Part shown: positions 23,772 to 34,087 of the stretch, piece after piece
Layout of the letters: the number at the start of each line of letters is the position of its first letter
How positions within the stretch are numbered: the stretch's first letter is position 1
Assembly (NCBI RefSeq): GCF_036323735.1
Contig: NC_086028.1
Location: 24,287,001-24,351,000, forward strand
Source of the DNA: Rattus norvegicus
Lineage: Eukaryota; Chordata; Mammalia; Rodentia; Muridae
Direction of reading: 5' to 3'
Length of the DNA stretch: 64,000 nucleotides
The notes under the pieces: generated by a model
The model's database searches: none
Told to the model about the DNA's origin: nothing
What the model saw: the letters and a program-made list of their open reading frames with translations, nothing else
Made by a program: the position numbers and the translations under genes

Positions 23772-24473
23772 GATAAAATATATATCATTCACACTTACAT
23801 ATGCATGCTATATGACTAGTTAAATCAAACAGGCCATGTTTTTTGTGCCAAAGTTTTAGCATCACAATAAAAGTAAAACTGCAAAATCATGATATATTTT
23901 GCTCACGAGAGAGAAAAAAAATCTTCTGCTGAAAAGTAGTCTCTGTAATTACAAGTAATTTGTAGTAAAGTTTAAACACTGTACGGAGAGTTAAAAAATC
24001 TCACTCAAGCGATTTAGACTAGTGAGTGACACTGGATGATATTTCATGTCTTCCCACAAATCAAAATGCTCTGTTCCTTGACAGGATACAAGATTTGCCA
24101 GATATCAAAGATTATTTTGCGCTAGCATGTCATTCTCCAACATGAATAGATGATAGTTAAAATGTAACTTCACAGTTATTTTGATTAAATTGTATTTGGA
24201 TTTTGTCATCTCAACTTCAAACACACCATTTTTCATAAGCATTTAATTTGCTTCAACAAAGGAGTTGGAAATTCTGGGTAATATGTTAGACAGAATATTG
24301 CAACCCCAGAAATCAGTGCTGATCATCAAATGTACAAGGCATATGGATATGGGCATATACAATTGGAAATTTTCTGATAGACCTGTTTAAAAAAAATCAG
24401 TAGAATTAATTGTAAAATGTAATGAATTTAATCAAATGTGTGGCAAATATTATCCTGTTACTCTCTGGCTAAT
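23772..24473. other. Unassigned AT-rich DNA
   Basis: No gene or repeat recognised. Confidence 0.4.
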
Positions 24474-24487
24474 AAAAGGAATATTAC
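24474..24487. repeat. ID target-site duplication, left
   Basis: aaaaggaatattac, repeated exactly at 24585-24598 on the other side of the ID element. Confidence 0.9.
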
Positions 24488-24584
24488 GGGGTTGGGGATT
24501 TAGCTCAGTGGTAGAGCGCTTGCCTAGCAAGAGCAAGGCCCTGGGTTCGATCCCCAGCTCCGAAAAAAAAGAAAAAAGAAAAAA
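24488..24584 (+). mobile_element. ID element (rat SINE), near-consensus
   Basis: A 75-nt tRNA-Ala/BC1-like body (ggggttggggatttagctca start) with a Pol III A box (tagctcagtgg, 24501-24511) and a perfect B box (ggttcgatcc, 24544-24553), ending ccagctccg, then an A-rich tail broken by G residues. It is flanked by a perfect 14-bp duplication. ID RNA is made by Pol III and copied by L1 ORF2 protein in trans. High similarity to the expected consensus suggests a recent insertion, so it may be absent from some rat strains or close relatives. Confidence 0.97.
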
Positions 24585-24598
24585 AAAAGGAATATTAC

Positions 24599-24873
24599 AG
24601 GACTGATGAGATGGTCCAGGAGATAAGTATACTTGAAGCTCAAGCATGAGGATATGAGTTTCAGGCCTTAGAATCCATGTAAAGCAGTAGGCATGGGTAT
24701 GAGCATGCAGGTAACCTCAGTTGTGGGAGTAGGGGGTGGAAGTCACTGGGGTCGTTGGCTTCTATCATAACTTCAAATATTTTAGAGACCCTGTCTCAAA
24801 GAAATGATGCAGACAAACGTAATATAGTAGACACAATAATCCCCCTGATCCCTGTATATGTCCACAAATACAT
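24599..24873 (+). mobile_element. B4/RSINE1-type SINE
   Basis: gactgatgagatggtccagga head, then tgggtatgagcatgcaggtaacc, and the diagnostic gagaccctgtctcaaag block (about 24786-24802), ending in the CA array. Diverged copy. Confidence 0.7.
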
Positions 24874-24878
24874 TCATT

Positions 24879-24879
24879 C

Positions 24880-24960
<81 letters not shown>
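24879..24960. repeat. (CA)n / (CACG)n microsatellite
   Basis: CA units interrupted by five gcac units at 24911-24929. It forms the tail of the SINE to its left. Confidence 0.97.
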
Positions 24961-24962
<2 letters not shown>

Positions 24963-25019
24963 ATTCAATACTCGCATACAATAAATGAGTATGTGACTTT
25001 AATAGTTTACTAACCGAGG

Positions 25020-25480
25020 GAATGTAATGGCCCCAGGGTTATAGAAGAAGGTGCGAGGGAGCTTCAACCCTCGATGCCTCAAACATGAGCGGGATAGGAG
25101 ATGGCTGCCCTCACCTAACCCAGAGCCATAAAGCCGGCCTTCCTACCAACAACACTAAAGAAGATTTTATTACCACGCCTGTTAGGCTTATGTCCTTGTT
25201 TGAACTTACTATGTTTGTCCCTGAGACCCTATGAGTATGTTGACGAAGCACTTCCCAATATCCCTGTCCTGGCCAATGGTATGAGACCGCACAACCTTAC
25301 CCCAGAGACTCTGGCCACATCCCCACGGCCATAAATACACCCGTCTACCCCAGTTAAATAAAGTACCTCTCCAAAGCTCTTCCCCAGTTGTGTTCATTGC
25401 TTGTACACTCCGACCTAGCTCCTGCGGTGTATCCATTCCCTCTCCCGACTGAGTTTTGCTCCCCTCCCAATACAGCCTGG
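25020..25480 (+). mobile_element. Possible LTR, plus orientation
   Basis: GC-richer block starting near TG at 25023. It has a TATA-like cataaatac (about 25331) and an aataaag signal (about 25357) followed by about 120 bp of U5-like sequence and a caataca end. The promoter-signal spacing fits an LTR. I could not confirm the boundary or a duplication, and the sequence is not the same family as the LTRs at 9.2 and 14.7 kb. Confidence 0.4.
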
Positions 25481-26070
25481 TGGGAAACAGCCTGGATACC
25501 TCAGGGAGAATCAGAAGGTTATTTCATTTATATTTATAGCCAATTTTGTTTCAAGCACCCAAATGCCTGGTGGGATGAGGGTGCCTCCACTGAAGGTATA
25601 TTGAAGTACAGCTTTCCACGCAACACATAACCTTCTGTGAGTCAGGTTTAAAATATTAGGTGGGCTTATGCTTTAATTACTTTCTCTAATCACTTCAAGT
25701 GTTTCAAGAAATAAGTATATCTGATATTTTATAAGAATGAAGGAAGCATTTATTCTTTGAAGTAAACTTGGGTTTTATTCCATCTGCCTTATTCTTCTTT
25801 ACAAATGACCTCCAGCTATTTAAATTTAATAGGTAGACTTATTCAAAATTCCAAAAAGACAAAGGACTTTGTGTAACAGGTTAAATGACCATTTTGAGTG
25901 TCTCCCATTGAAGGGGATCTCTGGAAACTTTCTTCACTTTTGTGCTTCACCTTTCCTATCGATTTACCTTCTATGTTTCTGTTTAATTTTACTCAGACTT
26001 CATGCTAATGTGTGGAAGCCAATTATTTACTTAAATCTATGTATATTTTCATTGGTTTTGTCTGCTTCTG
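25481..26070. other. Unassigned DNA
   Basis: No gene seen. Short open frames only. Confidence 0.4.
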
Positions 26071-26140
26071 TAGCATGAGCTGCTCGAGTACGGGCGTGTT
26101 CCACCTACCAAGCACCGTCAACATTTACTGAATGGAAGCA
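26071..26140 (+). repeat. Possible L2 3' end remnant
   Basis: tagcatgagctgctcgagta followed by caagcaccgtcaacatttactgaatg follows the order of the L2 3' end (gagctccttgaggg ... gtgctcaataaatgtttgttgaatg type). Confidence 0.45.
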
Positions 26141-26478
26141 TGCACATCGTGTTGGATGTGATCAGCAAATATTAATTCACTGAAGTAATAAATATCTTCC
26201 CTACATTTTAAGCCTATGCCCATTTCTCTGCGATTTTTTTTGTATTAAGGAAGATATTGTTTCAAATGTTTTCACTGAAGGGCGGGGAGATGGATAGGGC
26301 TTTCAAAACAATTTTGATAAGGTGGGTTATGTCTGTGGGATCCACATTAAAATTATTTTGGGATGCAGTCCATTGTGACTGTAACTGCAGGGTTTTCTAT
26401 AGAGAGATGAGAGATGGAGACAATATCAGCCTGAAGCTTGCTTAAGAACTAGAAACCAGTAATGTTATCAGTACAATA
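26141..26478. other. Unassigned DNA
   Basis: No gene or repeat recognised. Confidence 0.4.
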
Positions 26479-26479
26479 G

Positions 26480-26595
26480 ACGAGAGAGAGAGAAAGACAG
26501 AGAGAGAGAAAGACAGAGACAGAGACAGACAGACAGACACACACACACACACGCAGAGACAGAGACAGAGACAGAGACAGACAGACACAGACACA

Positions 26596-26673
<78 letters not shown>
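26480..26673. repeat. Compound purine/CA microsatellite
   Basis: Successive GA, GACAGA, CA, CAGA, CA (about 20 units) and GA (about 20 units) tracts. The long apparent frames on the minus strand (S-L or V-C repeats) are artefacts of the repeat. Confidence 0.97.
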
Positions 26674-26674
<1 letters not shown>

Positions 26675-29004
26675 CCTTGTCCCCAAAACAAAGTGGGGAA
26701 TACTAACTCCCAAGAGTTTTTTTTTTTATTTTGTACTCCACATGCACTATGGCTCATGTGCCCAAATACACACACCAGGGTATCACTATGAAATAACAAC
26801 ACATTAATGCATCTTTCTGAGAAGTACTTTCACAAAAGAACCAACGCCCTTACAGAATTTGCCATGAAAAGGGCCCCAACTCAAACGGTAGTTTCTGTAA
26901 ACTACTCTTATCTTCAGCAGCAAGCAACCCCATGACAGAGCATCTCACATTTGTGAACTTGGAATAAAAGAAACGCTTATTCTTTTCCCCAAATCACATC
27001 TATAGCCGGGCTAATACACTGGTGTTAATCCAGCATACAAGCTTGTTTCTTTCCCCTTACTGAAAATGCCTCTCAAATTTAATTAAAGTCAATACAGAAA
27101 TTAAGAGCTTAATGGGAGCAAGGATCGTCTGAGTGATCCCATGCTGCTATGAGTCTGTGATGTTGTAAAAGATAGGATTATGATTTTATTGTCTGGATAA
27201 ACAAGAGAAAGGATAAAAAGAAGAGTTGTGAAATACCTCCTGGTGGGAAGGAACTCAGAGTGTAAAACTGTTGCTTTAATCAAGTCAACAGAGAAATTAA
27301 GTAAAAGGAAGGGCTTGGAGCACAGCTAACTCTGTTTGTTTAAAACAAAGAGGAGAGAGCGCATAAAAGATACTTAGAGAAGATTGCCTTTTTAGTGGGA
27401 CGCTAAGTTGGAATGCTAGGATAAAATCTGCTCTCTCTTTTCAGTCTGTGAGACATTAGGACTCAGGCAGGACTGACCACAGGTGACACTTAATCAGATT
27501 TTAATTTGAAACACTCAACATTGACAAATGCTTAGTCCATTGAAAACTTCAAAACAAGATATTCCTTAATCAGGCACTGAAAAGTTAAGTAAACGTGAGA
27601 AAGTGTTATGAGTACAAAAGTAATCTATGGCGGCATTTAACCCCTTCCTGCACAGTGAAGAAGATCCCACAGACACAACACTTCTATCCCTCCTAATTTC
27701 CCTCAGACCACTGTGACAGCACCATGTGTGCTTATTTCTTGCAGATCTCTGAGGAAACAAGCAGTCGGCTTTTTTTCTCACCTTCTACATTTTCATGGCA
27801 TTGCATTATAAAACTTCCTTTTCCTCTGCCCCCATGTGCGAACCACCCATAGTTGAAATGGTACCACTGTGGAATGATTGTCCCAGTCTCCACACTAATG
27901 TTCTCCTCCTTACACTGGCAAGATAGCTTGGATTGCTGAAAGACACTGTCTTCTCAGCAAAGTGTCTCTTCCTTTCTCAAATCATCAGCCCTAGTTGTGG
28001 AATTGTTGTCCTCTTTATGCCTCATCTGTCCCAGACACTCCTTTCTCTTTGAAGTAGTATCCACTCTCCAGTTCTTCTTGCCTTAGTCCTCAACCTCAGA
28101 TTTCTCCATACCATTTTTAAACTTCAGCGCTGTCCCATTGCCTCTGTATTCTGGACTACTGCACTCTTAAATCATGGTGTTTCCAAATTATACAGAGTTA
28201 ATTGCAAAATTTAGACTTCCCAGTACTTGGAAGTCCTCTCCTCTAACATACCAGTTAACTGTCCTATCTCAGCCACGGTCTCCTTTTTTCAGGCACATAA
28301 ACTTAATTCTTTCACATGGCAAACATCCCATTTTCTCTTTTAGTTTTCTTTTCTTTGCCTATCAGAATCTTTAGCTCCCCAATAGTTGGCATTTTTCCCC
28401 TATGTTTAATCACCTTGCTTCTTCCCTTATTCATTTTCTCACCTGAATGTACAGTGGACCAGTTAGTTTTGTCAGTGTTCTATTTTGTTTTCCTTTGCTT
28501 GGGGACAAGGCCTTGGTAGATAACCCTGTCATGCTTTCTGTTTTTATTGTCTTAATAATAAGTGATAACAAGATGGTGATTGGCACCTGTTTAACGGAAT
28601 TGGTGGTTTCAATAAGAACAGATCTAAAATTAACTTCTAAAAAAATGTATGTTAAATTTATACTCCTTTCAAACACTCTACTCATTGTCCTCTTTCCAGT
28701 CTATTGCCATTACAGTTACTATTCAGTTTTCCTGGGAAGCAAACGCATCTGTATGTTATTGCACAGCCGACAACATGATGACATTCTTATCTCATGTGCT
28801 TCTTCCTCCAGAAGCGATCTGTGACTACTGTCAGCCACAGGACTATCATTGCTGTCCCAGCAACTACTCCATTAGAATCCTGGTCTGATATTTTGGTGGC
28901 AGTAGTGGGTGTTTTGTTTTGTTCATGTTTTGCTTACTTATTGTTTATATTTTTTGTTTGTTGGTTTGATCACAAAGCATCTGTGTATTTCCCATTCATT
29001 TACT
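26674..29004. other. Intergenic DNA, no gene seen
   Basis: The longest frame (28447-28824, plus, 125 codons) is hydrophobic by composition, has no recognisable domain and overlaps other frames. I see no exon-like conservation cue and no repeat that I can name with confidence. Some pyrimidine-rich text (27950-28330) could be decayed LINE. Confidence 0.45.
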
Positions 29005-29125
29005 TATAACGGTGCTTATCACCCCACTGGAGAACATGGTCAATCAGCACAGAGTATATTCACATGTACTTTCTAATATCTAGCATAGACTTCATAAATA
29101 ATGTGGTAAATAAATATTTCTAAAT
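29005..29125 (+). repeat. Possible L2 3' end remnant
   Basis: ctagcatagacttcataaataatg followed by gtaaataaatatttctaa resembles the L2 3' end. Weak. Confidence 0.3.
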
Positions 29126-29446
29126 TCAAAACCAATGAGTGCTATTGTTTTGATTCCAAAGTGTAGAAAAGAATCAATAAATACAGAAACCTTTGAATTT
29201 TGTTAGAATTTTGGCAGTCAATAAAGAAATATTTAACTGCTATCTACTCTAGTGTTATGTTTATATCGTAGTATGTTCACAATTTGTCTTTGCAGAACAT
29301 GGGTTAAGTTGTGCAATTTTAGCAACTTTACAAGAAGCAAACATCTACTAGATATACATATACACATTAGAATTTGAAAATAAGTTACCCTGGATCCTAT
29401 TCATAGGTACCATAGAAGCATGGAGTTTGAAATGCTGTGTTCAAAG

Positions 29447-29448
<2 letters not shown>

Positions 29449-29499
<51 letters not shown>

Positions 29500-30030
29500 C
29501 ATAGAGAGAGAGACAGAGAGATAGAGACAGAGAGACAGAGAGAGAGACAGAGAGAGAGACAGAGAGACATAGAGAGAGACAGAGAGACAGAGAGAGAGAC
29601 AGAGAGAGAGAGACAGAGAGAGAGACAGAGAGACAGAGAGAGAGACAGAGAGAGAGACAGACAGAGAGACAGAGAGACAGAGAGAGACAGAGAGAGAGAC
29701 AGAGAGACAGAGAGACAGAGAGAGAGACAGAGAGACAGAGAGACAGAGAGAGAGACAGAGACAGAGACAGAGACAGAGAGACAGAGACAGAGACAGAGAG
29801 AGACAGACAGAGAGACAGAGAGAGACAGACAGAGAGACAGAGAGAGAGACAGAGAGAGAGACAGAGAGACAGAGAGACAGAGACAGAGACAGAGAGACAG
29901 AGACAGAGACAGAGAGAGACAGAGAGACAGAGACAGAGAGATAGAGACAGAGAGACAGAGAGAGAGACAGAGAGAGGGAGAGACAGAGAGACAGAGAGAC
30001 AGAGACAGAGAGAGAGACAGAGAGAGAGAA
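29449..30030. repeat. Large (TG)n-(GACAGA/GAGA)n purine microsatellite, about 0.58 kb
   Basis: A short TG array (29449-29466) followed by roughly 560 bp made almost only of GA and CA dinucleotide steps arranged as gacagagaga-type units, with rare gata and one ggga variant. One strand is almost entirely purine apart from regularly spaced C. Long frames on both strands (up to 224 codons of S-L/L-C or R-E/R-D repeats) are by-products of the repeat and not genes. Confidence 0.97.
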
Positions 30031-32035
30031 TGAGATCTTTGTATTAATTTCCTGTCCATTTGATCTTCCTGTCATTGCAACAAGTTGATTTCCATATATA
30101 AGTTCTAAGAAAGAATTTCATATTTGAGATAGTTCAAGGATAGCTCAAATACCAGCCCCTTATACTGAGATAATCCACAGAGGATTCTGTTGCATTCAAA
30201 CTTTTCCTTGGTTTGAAAATACAACTGATTTACAAACACCTAGGTTTTCCACGAGCATCCATTTATGTATTGCATGAGGAAAACAATCTATGTAGATTGG
30301 AAGCTGTCTTTCTTAATTGTTTATGAATGCATTCTGTGATACCTATGAACCATGCAGCTGTCAATAACACGCTAAGTAGATCCCTAGGTGTTATATTCTA
30401 CTGGAAGAGAAGCATAATAAAGAGATATGTAAATAAGTGTTTATCACATATTGGTAAGATTTTACAAAAACTACAAGGAGTCTACAGAAGCTGTGCAGTC
30501 TTATTTGGTAGTAAAGCTCAGGGAACCATATGGGATTCAAGATTCTCTTCTCTTCTGGTCCTTTCATTCTCTTTCATTCTCCCATCAATTAAAAGGCTCT
30601 GTTATCAGTCACTGTTCATAAGGAATCATTTCAATCTATTACCATGCATCTACATTCCAATAACAGTAAATAACAAAAGTGAAGCCAACTTGGAATCAGA
30701 TTTATTGCCTATTCATAACATAATACATGTCTCCTTTAGCGCTTAGTATCTTGCAGACTCAATTTGAAGACACAAGGCTATCGAAATTGATGTTGTGATC
30801 ATTTTTTGCCAAAGTTTAATTTGTGAAAATTGGAAGAGTTGAAAGAGAAGAGAAATGTTGAGAGAAGTTTCTCCCAAAAGTTTATGTGTTCAGGTCACTG
30901 GGGGAAATACCTTTGTGTTCATTGATGATAACCTACGGTACTGTGAGAAGTGACTGAAATCCTGACTAACTGGTGCAGTAGAAAACAAGACCTGTACCAC
31001 CTTTGTGGATTTACATTTAAAAGTATCAGTTGGAGAATGCAAGCATTATCAAATATCAAAGTAAGTTCTTTGTCTAACTAACGATGCCAAAGGGATTCTG
31101 GGAACTGAGGTAGTGGCTGTGGAGGACGGTTGGATGGGAATGAGAATTTGGTCATAGTGAATTAGGGTCACATGTGCTAGTGATGGATCTGGCATTTATG
31201 GGGATGGTTCTACTGAATTTTATAATATGGAAGCCACTTGGAAAGTGGTAGATGCTATATATCAACTATGACAATCACAACAATATTTAATTTTGGAACC
31301 AGAATGGAAGGTATAAATTTTAGTCCCTTTGAAGACCAGTAACTTGTCCAATAACAAATTTAAGCTAGCTATGGCCGTTCCAGCAGCAACAGAGCCTATA
31401 CTACAACAGGAGGTTTTACCCCTAGTCAGGAAACAAAGCTGAGCAGTGACAGGCAGCCTGCTGTGACAACGGTCATGCACGCAGGTGAAAGAGCCTTGTT
31501 GCTACAAAGAGCACATTTCAGACAATGCATGTTGATATGGGGAATCATGGAGCAATCTAAGAACTGCATTTGAGAATTGTGAGATAAGAGCATGTTTTTT
31601 ACATTCTGTAGAAATAATAAAGCTTTTCAACAAAAGATTTTATAAGTACTCTGCTTTATGCAACTCATGCTCTTGAATGATAAATTTCTCACCAAAACCT
31701 GAAATGAGCATAACATTCTTTAAGTAAAAAAAGTTTCAATTGGTTAATGTGCTTACCATGAGAATGTCTTCATTGGATAATATCCCCGGTGATGATCTCC
31801 CTAGAGAAAGTGAGAGGTGGGGGGAAAAATAAACATTTTATCACATGATATTGGCTTTCAATTTTAATATATTTTGTTTAATGGAAAGTATTGCCACAAT
31901 TAAATCTAGGAATTGTCAAAATACTTACACACATAATGTCTGTTGCAAACTCTAGAAGCAAGGGTACTATCTCCTAGTCAGAGGGAATACACAGAAGAGT
32001 TTCAGCTGTCAATCACAATTTCAAATCCTCTAACT
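30031..32035. other. Intergenic DNA, no gene seen
   Basis: A 139-codon plus-strand frame at 30327-30746 shows no domain, signal or family resemblance. No repeat recognised. Confidence 0.4.
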
Positions 32036-32092
32036 TTGTTGGGCTCAGTTTCCTCATTTATAAAATCAGGGAAATTGATTGAGTGGGACATG
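32036..32092 (+). repeat. MIR SINE core remnant
   Basis: ggctcagtttcctcatttat followed directly by aaaatcaggg and the gattgagtggg block matches the conserved part of the ancient mammalian MIR. Confidence 0.6.
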
Positions 32093-33354
32093 TTTTGCTC
32101 AGTTTAAGACAAAGAAAATGTACTTTTAACCACTTTAAAAATGAATTATGTTATCCTCCTCAATGTCAAGTAAAAGTTCACACACGAAGCATCAAGTTGT
32201 GTTTTGTGTAGTTTGTTTTAAATTGGAATTTGATGTTATTAAGCAATTTGAAAGTGTTTCATTTCAATCTGGAAGAGAATATATTTTCCTTACATTTCAG
32301 TATTCTTAGCACAGGCAACTGAGGATGAAAATGAAAAGGGAAGACTAATTTGTCCCATAGAGATTTCAATGTCTCTAAAAGAACCATGTGCTTGTAGAAA
32401 ATATTTCTTCATAATTAGTTTTCTTTTTTTTTTCATCACGACTGCTTTTCCAGCACCACACATCAAGTTTAGACTTCAAACTTACAATTGGGAAAGTAAA
32501 GGATTTCCAAAGTCAGAGGGTACTGTGAGTCATTTTTAATACGAGAAGAAATACAAATGAACTCCAGCCAGCCTTAGGCTCCAGAAGGGAAGTGACAAGC
32601 ACTCTGAGGAGTATTTATAGTACGTGGTGGTCTGAGGATGCCTCAGTGTGACTCCATTAACACTACAGATCCCACTGACTTATGAACATGTTCTTCGTAT
32701 CTAAGACTTTTACAAAAAGTTGCCCAAACCAAATCCTCCAAATATTCCCATGATAAATAAAAGACTCAATATTTACATTGTAGTCTTACAAAAACTTTAG
32801 GACATGCAGAGATATTTCATGTTCCAAGTAGCGGGATGTCTGGCATGAAAACGAATGTGCAGAGTAACTGGAAAAACTCCATTAAATAGATCTGATTTTA
32901 AATTCCATCACCAATAGAAAATTACTCTGGTTCTCCCGAAGTAATAAAGTCTAGATCTCTCTTGTGTCGTTCAATGCAGACGGGGGGACAGCGGAAAGTT
33001 ACAGGAAGCTTCATTTAATTTCAATATAAGAGCCAAGCCTCCCGAGTTTCTTTCCAGTGACTAAAAGCATTTAAACAGAGGCTCGATACTTCTTCCTATT
33101 AGACAATGTTTGGCCTGTGTCTCCACTACCCCCGTTTTCAGTGTACTAGGAAACTGAATCTTCTGGTATACCAGGGCAGTGCTATTCTTCACTGAGACAC
33201 ACCCCCTAGTAAAAACATTTAGGAGAAGGCTATTGGATTAAAGAGTCCCTACACTTACTTTCTAGATCTAACATTGTATAATTCCATGTTTCCACTACCT
33301 TTGTCTGAAACGAAAACTCTGGGATAAGACAATTTAAATATGAAGTGCTGAAGT
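32093..33354. other. Single-copy-looking DNA left of the L1
   Basis: No gene or nameable repeat. This is the left flank into which the full-length L1 inserted. Confidence 0.4.
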
Positions 33355-33368
33355 GTTGAAGCTATTTT
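33355..33368. repeat. L1 target-site duplication, left copy
   Basis: gttgaagctatttt, identical to 39803-39816. The empty site reads ...gctatttt/acttcc..., so the nicked strand has TTTT/A, close to the L1 endonuclease preference. Confidence 0.95.
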
Positions 33369-33377
33369 TTTTTTTTT

Positions 33378-34087
33378 ATTAACTTGAGTATTTCTTATAT
33401 ACATTTCGAGTGTTATTCCCTTTCCCGGTTTCCGGGCAAACATCCCCCTCCCCCCTCCCATTCCTTATGGGTGTTCCCCTCCTAGCCCTCCCCCCATTGC
33501 CGCCCTCCCCCCAACAGTCTAGTTCACTGGGGGTTCAGTCTTAGCAGGACCCAGGGCTTCCCCTTCCACTGGTGCTCTTACTAGGATATTCATTGCTACC
33601 TATGGGGTCAGAGTCCAGGGTCAGTCCATGTATAGTCTTTAGGTAGTGGCTTAGTCCCTGGAAGCTCTGGTTGCTTGGCATTGTTGTACTTTTGGGGTCT
33701 CGAGCCCCTTCAAGCTCTTCCAGTTCTTTCTCTGATTCCTTCAATAGGGGACCTATTCTCAGTTCAGTGGTTTGCTGCTGGCATTCGCCTCTATATTTGC
33801 TGTATTCTGGCTGTGTCTCTCAGGAGCGATCTACATCCCGCTCCTGTCGGTCTGCACTTCTTTGCTTCATCCATCTAGTCCAATTGGGTGGCTGTATATG
33901 TATGGGCCAAATGTGGGACAGGCTCTGAATGGGTGTTCCTTCAGTCTCTGTTTTAATCTTTGCCTCTCCCTTCCCTGCCAAGGGTATTCTTTTTCCTCAT
34001 TTAAAGAAGGAGTGAAGCATTCACATTTTGATCATCCGTCTTGAGTTTCGTTTGTTCTAGGGATCTAGGGTAATTCAAGCATTTGGG
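33378..34087 (-). other. L1 3' UTR with G-rich polypurine tract
   Basis: Non-coding sequence between the ORF2 stop and the poly(A) tail. On the sense (minus) strand, 33435-33515 is strongly purine- and G-rich with several runs of 4-6 G (ggggggagggcggcaatgg-like), which is a general feature of mammalian L1 3' UTRs and can form G-quadruplexes. The sense 3' end reads ctcaagttaataaaaaa, placing the polyadenylation signal at the tail itself. Confidence 0.85.

Noticed and set aside
24488..24562. tRNA-Ala gene
   Set aside because: The body resembles tRNA-Ala and has A and B boxes, but the sequence matches the ID SINE with an A-rich tail and target-site duplication, and would not fold to a full tRNA cloverleaf with an acceptor stem.
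28447..28824. 125-codon frame with hydrophobic segments, possible membrane protein
   Set aside because: It is a T-rich region where hydrophobic codons are expected, with overlapping frames, no splice or promoter context and no family resemblance.
29467..30030. CRISPR-like or satellite array
   Set aside because: There are no regular repeat-spacer units. It is a low-complexity dinucleotide/hexanucleotide tract in a vertebrate genome.
29397..30075. Long open frames (198-224 codons) on both strands
   Set aside because: They consist only of S-L/C-L or R-E/R-D dipeptide repeats produced by the microsatellite, and occur in several frames at once.
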